DNA of 58,643 nucleotides from contig CALQJO020000010.1 of NCBI GenBank assembly GCA_943330915.2, positions 1 through 58,643 on the forward strand, written 5' to 3'. The notes under the pieces are model-generated. The model was not told where the DNA came from, did no database searches, and saw only the letters and a program-made list of their open reading frames with translations. The position numbers were made by a program, and so were the translations under genes. The stretch comes from Rhodoferax sp. OV413 (GTDB lineage Bacteria > Pseudomonadota > Gammaproteobacteria > Pseudomonadales > Pseudohongiellaceae). Each line of letters starts with the position of its first letter. The stretch's first letter is position 1. Below are positions 16,875 to 25,382 of this stretch, in pieces.

Positions 16875-19037
16875 ATGAAAAAGACAATTACAGGCAACCA
16901 GTCAAACCCACATTTGACGTCGGGAAAAACATCTGCCAACGCAGCATGCAAAACTGCACAGCGACTGCTGGTAGTGTCATGCGCGGCAATCATGGCTGGA
17001 AATTTTTCCGCGGCGCACGCACAAACTGACGGCACACCAGCCATTGAAGAAATCACCGTCACATCGTATTCGCGTCGCCCCGAAGCGTTAGCTGACATCA
17101 ATGGCAGTATTGCCATTTTGTCCGAAGAAGATCTCAAGTTGACGGCACATACTCACATTCAGGAATCAGCCAACCGTTTGCCCGGTGTCAATATCAACCG
17201 AAACAATGGTCAGGAAAGCCTGACTTCAATTCGCTCACCCGTACTCAGTGGTAGTGGTGCATGCGGAGCCTTTTTGTTGGCAGAAAATGGCATCCCTCTG
17301 CGTTCAGCCGGCTTCTGTAATGTTAATGAGCTGTTTGATTCGCATTCGGAAAATGCGGAGCGAATCGAAGTCATCCGCGGGCCAGGAACTGCTTTTTACG
17401 GATCAAATGCCGTGCATGGCATGATCAACGTTGTGCTGCCTACGCCAGATGACCGCCGTGAATTAACTCTCGAGGCAGGCCCACGCGGCACCTTGCGCAG
17501 CAATGCTCGAATTGGATTTGATAACGGCAATACCAAACACACACTGCTGTTGAACGGGATCAGCGAGCAAGGATTCCGGCCGGAGAGCGGCTACGATCAA
17601 CAAAAAATGTCCTGGCTCTATACCAGCAGCCTTAATAACGGCGTGCAACTTGACGGCGGCATCACCATCACCAACCTGAATCAGGAAACCGCTGGTTTTG
17701 TGGTTGGCGCAAACTCCTACAAGGATGATGTACTGCGTCGTCAGAACGCCAACCCGGAGGCATATCGCAACAACCGCAGCACACGCGCCTGGACCAGCAT
17801 TAGCTACACACTCAACAGTGGTTGGGATGTCGTTATTACTCCGTATTACAGGAAGGCTGATCTCGACTTCGTACAACACTTCTTGCCAGGCACTCCCACT
17901 GAACTCAATCAGCACAGTAGCGTTGGCATGCAGTTTGCCACCTATAAAGACTTTGGTGAAAACCGCAAATTTGCAGCAGGACTTGATCTGGAGTTTACAG
18001 AAGGCTCTCTGCTGCAAAGCCAAGAGCGACCCGCCACCGGTTCGCCACTGGTTGTCGCAACGATACCCGTCGGCAAGAACTACGACTACGACGTGGATGC
18101 CACACAAATCGCTCCGTTTATGCAGTATCAGCAATTCTGGAGTAATGGCTTTGATATAACCCTCGGCCTGCGTTTTGAGCGCATGGGTTATGACTATGAC
18201 AACAAAATGCTGACCGGTCGCACGCGGGAGAACGGCGTACCCTGTACTTTTGGCGGATGCCGGTATAACCGCCCCGCAGACCGTTCAGACACCTTTGGCA
18301 ATCTTGCACCCAAACTGGGCATACGGTATGCACTTAATGACAACCATGATGTCCAGTTCCGTGTAACTCGAGGCTTCAGACCGCCACAGGCAACCGAACT
18401 GTATCGCCTGCAGAATAACCAGTCTGTTGCTGATCTCGATGCCGTTGAAATTGACAGTCTGGAACTCGGAATCTCAGGTGGTGAAGGGGCATTTTCCTAT
18501 GAAGCCGTGGCGTATTACATGGATAAGGACAATGAAATCATTACCGACAGCAATCGCATCAATCTGAACAATATGCACACTCGTCACAAGGGCGCAGAGT
18601 TCAGCGGTGCATTTGACCTGAACGACCAATGGCGTATCAGCGGCGCATTCAATTACGCCCTGCACAGTTACGAAAATGACCAGATATCTGGCGGTGTAAA
18701 TCTCAACGGTAACGATGTGTCATCTGCACCACGCAACTTTGGTACCTTACAACTGCAATGGCGACCCACAGGCAATCTGTTGACAGAACTTCAGCTGGTC
18801 GGCATGGGTGAGTACTACACCAACCCAGAGAACCTCAATCAATACGAAGGTCACCAGGTACTTAATCTGCGGACACGATGGGAAGCCACAGAAGCGCTGA
18901 CACTGTCAGTCAACATCCTGAATCTGACCGATACCCGATATGCAGAACGTGGTGATTGGGCGGCTTTTGGTGGAGACCGTTATTTCCCGGGTGAGCCGCT
19001 ACGAGCATTTGTTGGCCTGAACTGGCGCTTTAACTGA
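16875..19037 (+). CDS. TonB-dependent outer-membrane receptor A
   Basis: 720 residues. Extended signal peptide (about 50 residues, cleavage near AAHA-QT), a TonB-box-like stretch IEEITVTSYS, a plug domain with VEVIRGPG-like IEVIRGPGTAFYGSNAVHGMI (key residues R-G-P), and a 22-strand barrel region ending in a typical aromatic strand, FVGLNWRFN. Cys130 and Cys148 in the plug may form a disulfide. The size and plug resemble the BtuB/CirA group more than the giant receptors at 36-45 kb, but the ligand is unknown. AAGGGAG precedes the ATG. The NUDIX gene begins 21 bp downstream. Confidence 0.9.
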   Translation: MKKTITGNQSNPHLTSGKTSANAACKTAQRLLVVSCAAIMAGNFSAAHAQTDGTPAIEEITVTSYSRRPEALADINGSIAILSEEDLKLTAHTHIQESANRLPGVNINRNNGQESLTSIRSPVLSGSGACGAFLLAENGIPLRSAGFCNVNELFDSHSENAERIEVIRGPGTAFYGSNAVHGMINVVLPTPDDRRELTLEAGPRGTLRSNARIGFDNGNTKHTLLLNGISEQGFRPESGYDQQKMSWLYTSSLNNGVQLDGGITITNLNQETAGFVVGANSYKDDVLRRQNANPEAYRNNRSTRAWTSISYTLNSGWDVVITPYYRKADLDFVQHFLPGTPTELNQHSSVGMQFATYKDFGENRKFAAGLDLEFTEGSLLQSQERPATGSPLVVATIPVGKNYDYDVDATQIAPFMQYQQFWSNGFDITLGLRFERMGYDYDNKMLTGRTRENGVPCTFGGCRYNRPADRSDTFGNLAPKLGIRYALNDNHDVQFRVTRGFRPPQATELYRLQNNQSVADLDAVEIDSLELGISGGEGAFSYEAVAYYMDKDNEIITDSNRINLNNMHTRHKGAEFSGAFDLNDQWRISGAFNYALHSYENDQISGGVNLNGNDVSSAPRNFGTLQLQWRPTGNLLTELQLVGMGEYYTNPENLNQYEGHQVLNLRTRWEATEALTLSVNILNLTDTRYAERGDWAAFGGDRYFPGEPLRAFVGLNWRFN

Positions 19038-19057
19038 CTGGCGGCCAGGTGGGCAGC

Positions 19058-19696
19058 ATGAACGGCAGCACTATCCTGCAGAAGCTGGAAACTTATTTCC
19101 GGCTTTCGCCCGCACCAAGCGGGCTGATTGTGCCACCCGACCCCCTGGACCAGGGCCAGGAATCAGCAGAATTTGTAGATGGCACGGCAGTCAGACATGC
19201 CGCCGTGCTGTTGACGCTCACCCGGCCCTGCGCAGGCATGGATGAAAGCCATGTCATGCTGACCTTGCGAACATCGCACCTGCGCCGACATGCAGGCCAG
19301 GTCAGTCTGCCCGGCGGCAGTGCTAATCCTGAAGACCCTGACATTATCCATACGGCGCTGCGAGAGGCAGAGGAAGAGACCCGATTACGCCCCGCCGACG
19401 TCACTGTACTGGGCAGATTGCCACCCTTGATCATGCCTTCGGCCTTCCACGTGACACCCGTGGTCGGATTAATTGCACCCGGCATAACACTGATTGCTTG
19501 CCCGCAAGAAGTTGCGGAAATTTTTTACGTGCCTGCGGCTATTGTGTTAAATCCTGGAAACTACCAGCTCAACCACATGCTTTTTCGCGGAAGAGAACGC
19601 CAATTCTGGGAGCTCCAGCACGGCCAATACCGGATATGGGGGGCAACCGCCGTTATTCTCCGTCACCTTGCGGTGCAACTGGATCAACTACGCTGA
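19058..19696 (+). CDS. CoA-type NUDIX pyrophosphohydrolase
   Basis: 212 residues. The NUDIX helix is in ALREAEEETRL, preceded by the CoA-hydrolase family (UPF0035/NudL) block LRTSHLRRHAGQVSLPGG, which predicts cleavage of CoA or acyl-CoA into phosphopantetheine products. I use ATG 19058, with AGGTGG upstream; a GTG at 19049 is in frame. It closely follows TonB receptor A, probably on one transcript, though a functional link is not obvious. It converges with the Prx5 gene; a hairpin lies between. Confidence 0.85.
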   Translation: MNGSTILQKLETYFRLSPAPSGLIVPPDPLDQGQESAEFVDGTAVRHAAVLLTLTRPCAGMDESHVMLTLRTSHLRRHAGQVSLPGGSANPEDPDIIHTALREAEEETRLRPADVTVLGRLPPLIMPSAFHVTPVVGLIAPGITLIACPQEVAEIFYVPAAIVLNPGNYQLNHMLFRGRERQFWELQHGQYRIWGATAVILRHLAVQLDQLR

Positions 19697-19760
19697 CGAC
19701 TGACATGCCACCGGAGCGATCCGCAGTTATCTGATCGCAGGTCCGAACGCATTCGTGTGT

Positions 19761-19789
19761 GCTTAAGCGCGTTAATCACGCACTTAAGC
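19761..19789. terminator. Inverted repeat between convergent genes
   Basis: GCTTAAGCGC (19761-19770) pairs with GCACTTAAGC (19780-19789): seven pairs, one mismatch, two pairs, nine-base loop. It lies in the 135 bp between the NUDIX gene and the Prx5 gene, where a bidirectional terminator is expected. There is no U-tract. Confidence 0.4.
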
Positions 19790-19831
19790 CATCACGTCTT
19801 CGGAACATAGGGTAGGGAATACTAACAACGT

Positions 19832-20311
19832 CTACAGAAGCGCCAATATTTTATCGGCTGCACTGACATCGATACCACCCGCTGGCTCAACAGCCAAATG
19901 GGTCACCACACCATTTTCGACAATCATTGCAAAACGACGACTGCGCTTGCCCATACCAAAACCGCTGGCATCAAGCTCCAACCCCAGTGCCTGAGTTAAG
20001 TCTCCGTTGCCATCGGCCAGCATCAACAACTCTTCCGCGTTCTGTGATTTACCCCAGGCTCCCATCACAAAGGCATCGTTAACTGACATGCATGCGATGG
20101 TGTCGACGCCTTTTGCCTTGATTTTATCTGCGTTAACAACATATCCGGGCAAATGCGTCACTGAACACCCCGGGGTAAAGGCGCCAGGTACAGCAAACAA
20201 CACAACCTTTTTGCCATCAAAAACACTCGCTGAGGTAATGTTTTCAGGGCCTTCTTTGCCCATAGTCTTTAATGTCACTGCAGGAATTTTGTCACCGATT
20301 TTGATACTCAT
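19832..20311 (-). CDS. Peroxiredoxin, Prx5 type
   Basis: 159 residues, cytoplasmic, normal length for the Prx5/type-II peroxiredoxins that use glutathione or glutaredoxin. The peroxidatic cysteine is in FAVPGAFTPGCSVTHLPGY, whose PGAFTPxCS..HLP form is diagnostic. Further blocks are CMSVNDAFVMGAWGK and a C-terminal EPAGGIDVSAADKIL. GAGG precedes the ATG. It is the second of three peroxiredoxins in this window and belongs to a different subfamily from the two Bcp-like ones. Confidence 0.92.
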   Translation of the reverse strand: MSIKIGDKIPAVTLKTMGKEGPENITSASVFDGKKVVLFAVPGAFTPGCSVTHLPGYVVNADKIKAKGVDTIACMSVNDAFVMGAWGKSQNAEELLMLADGNGDLTQALGLELDASGFGMGKRSRRFAMIVENGVVTHLAVEPAGGIDVSAADKILALL

Positions 20312-20395
20312 TGCTCACCTCTGACTACCACATTAAGAATTGGAATAACGCTTTCTTCAGCTGTTTTCGAGTTTAGCAAACAAACGCATCGATTA

Positions 20396-21280
20396 TCACG
20401 CGTCAGCCGCTATTACCTGTCTGATCCATGCAAGATGCCGACTGACCCTTTCGTAGACGATGGTCGCACCGTACAAACCAGTCACTCCCCCAGACACCTG
20501 CTCCAGCTCACCAACAGCAACACCGGCAATCCGCCACGTATTGTTATGACGCACCAACGCCGGCCCTCCGCTGTCTCCAAGACCCGGAACACCCTCATAT
20601 GCAACCGCAAGGCTCTCAGGGCCATCCGGCGTATCAAAAACAAATCGCAATTGCTCCAGCGCTTCGGTCACTTTGTTTCTGGCAAAGCGCAACCTGCCAT
20701 CGTTCAACGACAAACCCGTGCGCCCGGTTCCACTGTGTCCCCAACCCAGGAAAGTGAGCACCTGACCTAATTCATCGCCGGCTTCGTACAGAGATAGCGG
20801 ATCAGCACTGTCGACGGGCGAATCGAGCCTGATCAACGCCAGATCAACCTGAGAAGCGTCAAAGCGAGACCCTGGATTACCGGGCCAGGAAGGATGCAGA
20901 ACTAGCCGGTCGACCTGAAACACCTGACCGGCGATGGTGACCTCAAAGCGCTCGCCACCGCGCAGGGACGATGCCAACGGTGTTTGCTCGGCACAGTGGG
21001 CAGCGGTGATTGCCCACCATCGGTTGATAAGTGTCGCAGCACATATCTTGAATCCGTTTTTTTGTGTATGTAAGGGAAACACTGCCGGATAATCAGAGTC
21101 TCTGGCGACAAATCCGGAGTATCCGGTATCATGCCTGTAAACGATGGCGTGCACTGGGAATACGCATAAAATTGCGGCTAACAGACCTGACGCCAGGATG
21201 GCTTTACGCAAGTTGACAGCGGCGCTGTTGCATAAAAAAGTTTGCCCGGGACTCACAGCGACTTGTAACTCCTTACCCAA
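20396..21280 (-). CDS. Exported trypsin-like serine protease
   Basis: 294-residue S1 (chymotrypsin-fold) protease. The catalytic triad is visible: His in WAITAAHCAEQT, Asp in SQVDLALIRLDS, and Ser in GLGDSGGPALV. An N-terminal hydrophobic segment (about residues 30-46, ending VFPVHA) is a signal peptide, so the enzyme is periplasmic or secreted. No PDZ domain is present, so it is not DegP-like. The annotated ATG leaves about 28 residues before the signal core; a later non-ATG start is possible. S1 proteases of this simple form are common in marine gammaproteobacteria, where they may digest protein or act in competition. Confidence 0.85.
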   Translation of the reverse strand: MGKELQVAVSPGQTFLCNSAAVNLRKAILASGLLAAILCVFPVHAIVYRHDTGYSGFVARDSDYPAVFPLHTQKNGFKICAATLINRWWAITAAHCAEQTPLASSLRGGERFEVTIAGQVFQVDRLVLHPSWPGNPGSRFDASQVDLALIRLDSPVDSADPLSLYEAGDELGQVLTFLGWGHSGTGRTGLSLNDGRLRFARNKVTEALEQLRFVFDTPDGPESLAVAYEGVPGLGDSGGPALVRHNNTWRIAGVAVGELEQVSGGVTGLYGATIVYERVSRHLAWIRQVIAADA

Positions 21281-21328
21281 GACCCTAAAAGATTTCTTAA
21301 TTCCAGACAGATGCAGCAGGAGAATTTT

Positions 21329-21508
21329 ATGAGCCAGGAAAATCTCAAGTCCACTGAATCACCCGAGCGTGAGTACGAAAAGTCCGGCCTGTATCCCAAA
21401 GAAGGTAAGCCATTCCGCATATTTGCACTGCTTGGCTGGCTGGCAGCAATAGTTGTGTTGTTGGCTGTTGCTGCTGCGGTGCTGGATCTTACACTGCTCG
21501 AACGTTGA
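21329..21508 (+). CDS. Small single-pass membrane protein
   Basis: 59 residues. The start ATG at 21329 has AGGAG 6 bp upstream, so this is very likely a real gene. A charged N-terminal half (SPEREYEKSGLYPKEGKP) precedes one transmembrane helix, about residues 30-52. The length and a KPFR motif just before the helix recall the DUF3094 group of Pseudomonas mini-proteins, but I cannot confirm this. Divergent from the trypsin-like protease. Confidence 0.65.
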   Translation: MSQENLKSTESPEREYEKSGLYPKEGKPFRIFALLGWLAAIVVLLAVAAAVLDLTLLER

Positions 21509-21554
21509 TACCACGGTTCAGAGAGCGTGATCGTAGTGCAGTTATATGCGCAAA

Positions 21555-21743
21555 TCAGCGTCTGGACCCGGCACGTTTGCCGGGCCTAAGTACCGGCATC
21601 TCGCGTTTGCCACTGACACTCTGCATTAGTTTTACAAGGCGATAAGCTACAAATATAACAGCCACTACAATAAAACCGAGAATACTGAACACCAGCCACT
21701 GCTCATGGGTCCAGTTACCCGGACTTAACCACACGTCCATCAT
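21555..21743 (-). CDS. Small single-pass membrane protein
   Basis: 62 residues with one transmembrane helix (about 17-39, ILGFIVVAVIFVAYRL) and a basic C-terminal tail (GKRAGSRR). A GGAG ribosome site lies 9 bp before the ATG. It converges on the other mini-protein gene at 21508, with 46 bp between. No family recognised; the positive-inside rule puts the C-terminus in the cytoplasm. Confidence 0.55.
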   Translation of the reverse strand: MMDVWLSPGNWTHEQWLVFSILGFIVVAVIFVAYRLVKLMQSVSGKREMPVLRPGKRAGSRR

Positions 21744-21980
21744 GGTTGACTACTCCAGTTGAATTTGGCCTCATTATGAACATTCGCTGCTGCGATAACC
21801 ACCACCTTGCCAGCATTCACATGCCAAATCGCCTTCTCCCGGGATCAAGCATTGCTCTCAAGATTTCAGGGGCTCTAAAAAATCCATCACCGGGCTTTTC
21901 AACTCCGACGATCAACGGATCATCCTTGTTGATTTCAGCAGAGTCATCGGGCGCTTGCCATGACAACTGACTGAAGACTG

Positions 21981-22601
21981 TCAGCCGTTGTTATGCTGCA
22001 TAACCGATACCACCAGATTTTCTATTTCATACAAACGTTCGGAAGTGTCGTTTATCTCCAGCAGTTGCTGTTTCTGGTGAACGGGTATCGGCAATAATTC
22101 AGCCAAGCGCCAACCCAACTGCCGTTGATCCGCAAAATCCATAACAACACCAAGCTCTTCAATCAGCGGGTGCGCCATCAGGTCCCTGAGCAGATCAACA
22201 AGCCCGTCCTGATCGGGTGACATCGGCAGGGCTGGCTGCCCCAGAAAATCTTCAGGCTCCCAGCGCACGGACCCCATGAGCAGCTTGTTGTCACTCATCC
22301 AGCTGTCCATCACCGTAAACTTGCGCAAACCTTCTACCGTTATGCCCAGCAGGCCATTGGGCAGCTTGTCCCAATCAACAATCTTGCAATACATACCCAC
22401 ACGACTGACTTGCTGCTGAGTGCCAGGCTGCGCCAGCTCATCGCCTTTCAGGAGCAGACAGACTCCAAATCCACTATCGGTTTTCATGCAACGACTGACA
22501 AGATCAATATAGCGCTGTTCAAAAATCTGCAAAGAAAGCCTGCCGCCCGGAAATACCACCGAGCGTAAGGGAAACAACGGGATCGGGTCTTCCTGGTTCA
22601 T
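21981..22601 (-). CDS. Lon N-terminal (substrate-binding) domain protein
   Basis: 206 residues matching the stand-alone Lon substrate-binding domain family (LON/PUA-like fold): IPLFPLRSVVFPGGRLSLQIF at the N-terminus (core LFPLRSVVFPGG), FEQRYIDLV, and GLLGITVEGLRKF. The ATPase and protease domains of Lon are absent, as usual in this family. Proposed roles are protein or small-molecule binding; none is established. It follows mpl with one base between stop and start, so translation is coupled. The spacer of 237 bp on its 3' side (21744-21980) shows no gene I trust. Confidence 0.85.
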   Translation of the reverse strand: MNQEDPIPLFPLRSVVFPGGRLSLQIFEQRYIDLVSRCMKTDSGFGVCLLLKGDELAQPGTQQQVSRVGMYCKIVDWDKLPNGLLGITVEGLRKFTVMDSWMSDNKLLMGSVRWEPEDFLGQPALPMSPDQDGLVDLLRDLMAHPLIEELGVVMDFADQRQLGWRLAELLPIPVHQKQQLLEINDTSERLYEIENLVVSVMQHNNG

Positions 22602-22602
22602 G

Positions 22603-24021
22603 TCATAAAAACCTTGCTTTTAACGCTGCCAATAAGCGTTGATGTATGCCGCCAAACCCACCGTTACTCATCAGCACAAGATGATCTCCAGCGTGGCAGT
22701 GCTCAACCAGCCACTGCACTATTTCATCAACACTGTTAAAACCAACTGCAGGGATGGCACTGTCTTTGATGACCGATTTGATATCCAGACCGTTCCCGCC
22801 ACCTGCCATCCACACAACCTGGTCAGCATCCACACAAGAGACCGCCAGCGACGCCTGATGCACACCCATCTTCATGGTTGCTGATCGCGGCTCGATGACC
22901 GCGATCAATCGGGCACCAGGATACTCCGCAAGACGCTGACGCATCCCGTGCAGTGTTGTAGTAATTGCCGTGGGGTGGTGAGCAAAGTCATCATAAACAT
23001 GAATTCCATTAACCTCTCCCAGCAACTCCATGCGACGTTTGACACTGGCAAACTGCGATAAGGCCTCGCAGGCGGTTTCCACTGCAACACCCACATGATG
23101 TGCCGCCGCGACCGCAGCGAGAGCATTAATGGCGTTATGCCGCCCCGTCAGAGACCACCCAATTATTGCGCGCGTTGAACTATGTGATGAGCCATGCCTG
23201 ATGATCTCACATTGACGGCCATCTGCACTGAGCATGCGCACGCACCAGGGCGCATAAGTGGCGCCGGAATCCTGAACACTTTCGTGTTCTATTAACTGCA
23301 TATGCTGTACCGGTGTCCAACAACCCTGTGCCAGAACCTGATTCAGGACAGGGTCATTACCTGGCACCAGCAACAGGCCTGACGATGGCACGGTACGAAC
23401 CAGATGGTGGAATTGTTTTTGTATCGCCGCCAGATCCGGAAAAATATCCGCATGATCGTATTCGAGATTATTCATGATCAGTGTGCGCGGTCGGTAATGA
23501 ATAAACTTGGAGCGCTTGTCAAAAAATGCGCTGTCGTATTCATCGGCCTCCACAACAAAAAAGTCGCTCTCCCCAAGTCGCGCAGAAGACGGGAAATTTT
23601 TCAGTACCCCTCCAATTAAAAATCCGGGTTTCAGCCCCGCATACTCAAGTATCCACGCCAGCATGGCACTGGTTGTGGTTTTGCCATGCGTCCCGGCCAC
23701 TGCCAGCACCCACTTGTTGTGCAGTACGTATCTGGCTAGCCACTCAGGACCTGAGCAGTATGGCAGCCCTTGATCCAGAACGTACTCGACTGCAGGGTTG
23801 CCGCGTGACAGCGCATTGCCAATCACAACAAGATCAGGATGCGGCTGCAGATGAGCAGGATCAAACCCTTCGCTTAGCACAATGCCCTGCTGCTCAAGCT
23901 GCGTGCTCATTGGTGGGTAAACATTGGCGTCAGAACCACTGACCGTATAGCCCAGCTCTTTGGCGAGAACCGCCAGACTACCCATGAAGGTCCCGCAAAT
24001 TCCAAGAATGTGGATATGCAT
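22603..24021 (-). CDS. mpl: UDP-MurNAc:L-alanyl-gamma-D-glutamyl-meso-DAP ligase
   Basis: Mpl attaches the recycled murein tripeptide to UDP-MurNAc, saving Mur-ligase steps; cytoplasmic. 472 residues. Mur-ligase features: N-terminal Rossmann start IHILGICGTFMGSLA, the ATP P-loop VAGTHGKTTTSAML, EADEYDSAFFDKRSKF (core EADEYDSAFFD, diagnostic of Mpl), and a late DDFAHHPTAI. I start at ATG 24021 because AGGAAA lies in front of it; an in-frame ATG five codons upstream lacks a site. Together with anmK it marks active peptidoglycan recycling. Confidence 0.95.
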   Translation of the reverse strand: MHIHILGICGTFMGSLAVLAKELGYTVSGSDANVYPPMSTQLEQQGIVLSEGFDPAHLQPHPDLVVIGNALSRGNPAVEYVLDQGLPYCSGPEWLARYVLHNKWVLAVAGTHGKTTTSAMLAWILEYAGLKPGFLIGGVLKNFPSSARLGESDFFVVEADEYDSAFFDKRSKFIHYRPRTLIMNNLEYDHADIFPDLAAIQKQFHHLVRTVPSSGLLLVPGNDPVLNQVLAQGCWTPVQHMQLIEHESVQDSGATYAPWCVRMLSADGRQCEIIRHGSSHSSTRAIIGWSLTGRHNAINALAAVAAAHHVGVAVETACEALSQFASVKRRMELLGEVNGIHVYDDFAHHPTAITTTLHGMRQRLAEYPGARLIAVIEPRSATMKMGVHQASLAVSCVDADQVVWMAGGGNGLDIKSVIKDSAIPAVGFNSVDEIVQWLVEHCHAGDHLVLMSNGGFGGIHQRLLAALKARFL

Positions 24022-24090
24022 ATTATTTCCTGTCATCTTATGACCCTACTTTATCAAATACTCAGACACATTTGCGGACTTCATTTAAAG

Positions 24091-24645
24091 ATGACACTCG
24101 ACACTTTTGCCATCGCCGTTTATCGCAAACCCGAGGTTGCCGATGCCTGCCTGGCCTTGCAGCAGGAACTCGGACTGGATGTGCCGGTGCTGTTATTCAG
24201 CGCCTGGTTTGCCTGTACCTGCGGCAAAATCGACGAAAAAATACTTGCCGAGGTAATCGAACGATCACGCCCGTTTTCATTGCATGTTGTCCAACCCATC
24301 CGCCAGGTCAGGCGCTGGATGAAACTACCCGCAGATTCACAGAAACCCATGATGATCGCGGCAAATGAAGAGGCATGGCAATCGTTGCGCGAGCGCATCA
24401 AATCTATTGAGATTTCGGCAGAGCTACTTTGGCTTGATGCGCTGCAGAACCTGACGGAATCACAGGTATTGCGCGCAAAAAACACAAATCTCAGAGAGGA
24501 CAGTATCATGGAGAACATGCAGCGCTATTGTCAGACATCCAAAAGCGCTGCTGAAAGGGACGCATTAAACGTTAACGCATTAATCTCCCGCATTGCTGAG
24601 GCTAGCTATCAGTTGTATCGCGATCAGACCATCCACTCTCTATAA
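24091..24645 (+). CDS. TIGR02444 family protein
   Basis: 184 residues. The start at ATG 24091 aligns with the family N-terminus (LDTFAIAVYRKPEVADACL), which in Pseudomonas proteins also begins just before the Phe-Ala block. LLFSAWFACTCG and PIRQVRRWMK are other conserved-looking stretches. The protein is helical and probably cytoplasmic; no function is known. Divergent from mpl. At the 3' end it overlaps ubiX by 6 bp tail to tail (24640-24645). Confidence 0.75.
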   Translation: MTLDTFAIAVYRKPEVADACLALQQELGLDVPVLLFSAWFACTCGKIDEKILAEVIERSRPFSLHVVQPIRQVRRWMKLPADSQKPMMIAANEEAWQSLRERIKSIEISAELLWLDALQNLTESQVLRAKNTNLREDSIMENMQRYCQTSKSAAERDALNVNALISRIAEASYQLYRDQTIHSL

Positions 24646-25221
24646 ACGTACCGCGTGTGCGGCTCCCTGCCAACGCTTTACCAAACCAGACTCAATATCA
24701 AACAGGTCAAGTACCCGTCCTACATTGTGATTAATCATGTCATCGATAGTTTTGGGCCGCGCATACAAGGCCGGCATGGGCGGCGCAACAATGGCGCCAA
24801 TCTGACAGGCTTTGAGCAGCAACTCACAGTGCCCTGCATGTAAGGGCGTTTCACGCGGCATCAGCACCAGACGCCGACGCTCCTTGAGCATCACGTCAGC
24901 GGCGCGCGTCAACAGATTATCCGCATATGAATTCACAATGGCTGAAAGCGTTTTCATGGAACAGGGGGCCACAATCATGCCATCAGTGCGGAAAGATCCG
25001 CTGGCGATGCTGGCAGCCAGATCTTTAACGGAGTGCACGTGATCGGCCAGAGCTATCACAGCGTCTGCCTGCCAATCGGTCTCCAAACTGATATTCAGTC
25101 GGGCAGATGCTGTCATTACCAGATGAGTCTCAACCTGCGGATCAACCTTTAGGACCTCAAGTAGCCGTATTCCGTAGATCAGGCCACTGGCACCTGACAT
25201 TCCTATAATGATCTTCTTCAT
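24640..25221 (-). CDS. ubiX: Flavin prenyltransferase
   Basis: UbiX prenylates FMN with dimethylallyl phosphate, making the cofactor of UbiD-type decarboxylases used in ubiquinone synthesis. 193 residues from ATG 25221, where the family N-terminus KKIIIGMSGASGLIYG begins; an upstream in-frame ATG at 25260 would add 13 residues not found in homologues. Other blocks are SGSFRTDGMIVAPCSMKT (core IVAPCSMKT), LLTRAADVMLKERR and LMPRETPLHAGH. The mpl-ubiX neighbourhood is known from Pseudomonas. ubiD is not in the window. Confidence 0.93.
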   Translation of the reverse strand: MKKIIIGMSGASGLIYGIRLLEVLKVDPQVETHLVMTASARLNISLETDWQADAVIALADHVHSVKDLAASIASGSFRTDGMIVAPCSMKTLSAIVNSYADNLLTRAADVMLKERRRLVLMPRETPLHAGHCELLLKACQIGAIVAPPMPALYARPKTIDDMINHNVGRVLDLFDIESGLVKRWQGAAHAVRL

Positions 25222-25382
25222 ACTGTTCTGACGATTCCTGTGTTTTCCGAGAGTGCTCATTATTGCGAGGTGCCTGGCTGATTGCCAAGCACACTGGCAA
25301 TTTGTAACATTATGCCCCTGTAAGCCCCCCCATTGCATCTCGTCAGGCATTTTGCCACGGGTTCGATCACACAGGTTACCTC

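Noticed and set aside
17463..18134. Long antisense open frame inside TonB receptor A (223 codons), and similar ones in other receptors
   Set aside because: It is antisense to a well-supported gene, has no ribosome site or domain and follows codon-shadow composition.
21746..21970. Open frame of 74 codons between the mini-protein and Lon-N genes
   Set aside because: No ribosome site, no recognisable composition or domain, and it reads through a spacer of a divergent/convergent boundary; treated as non-coding.
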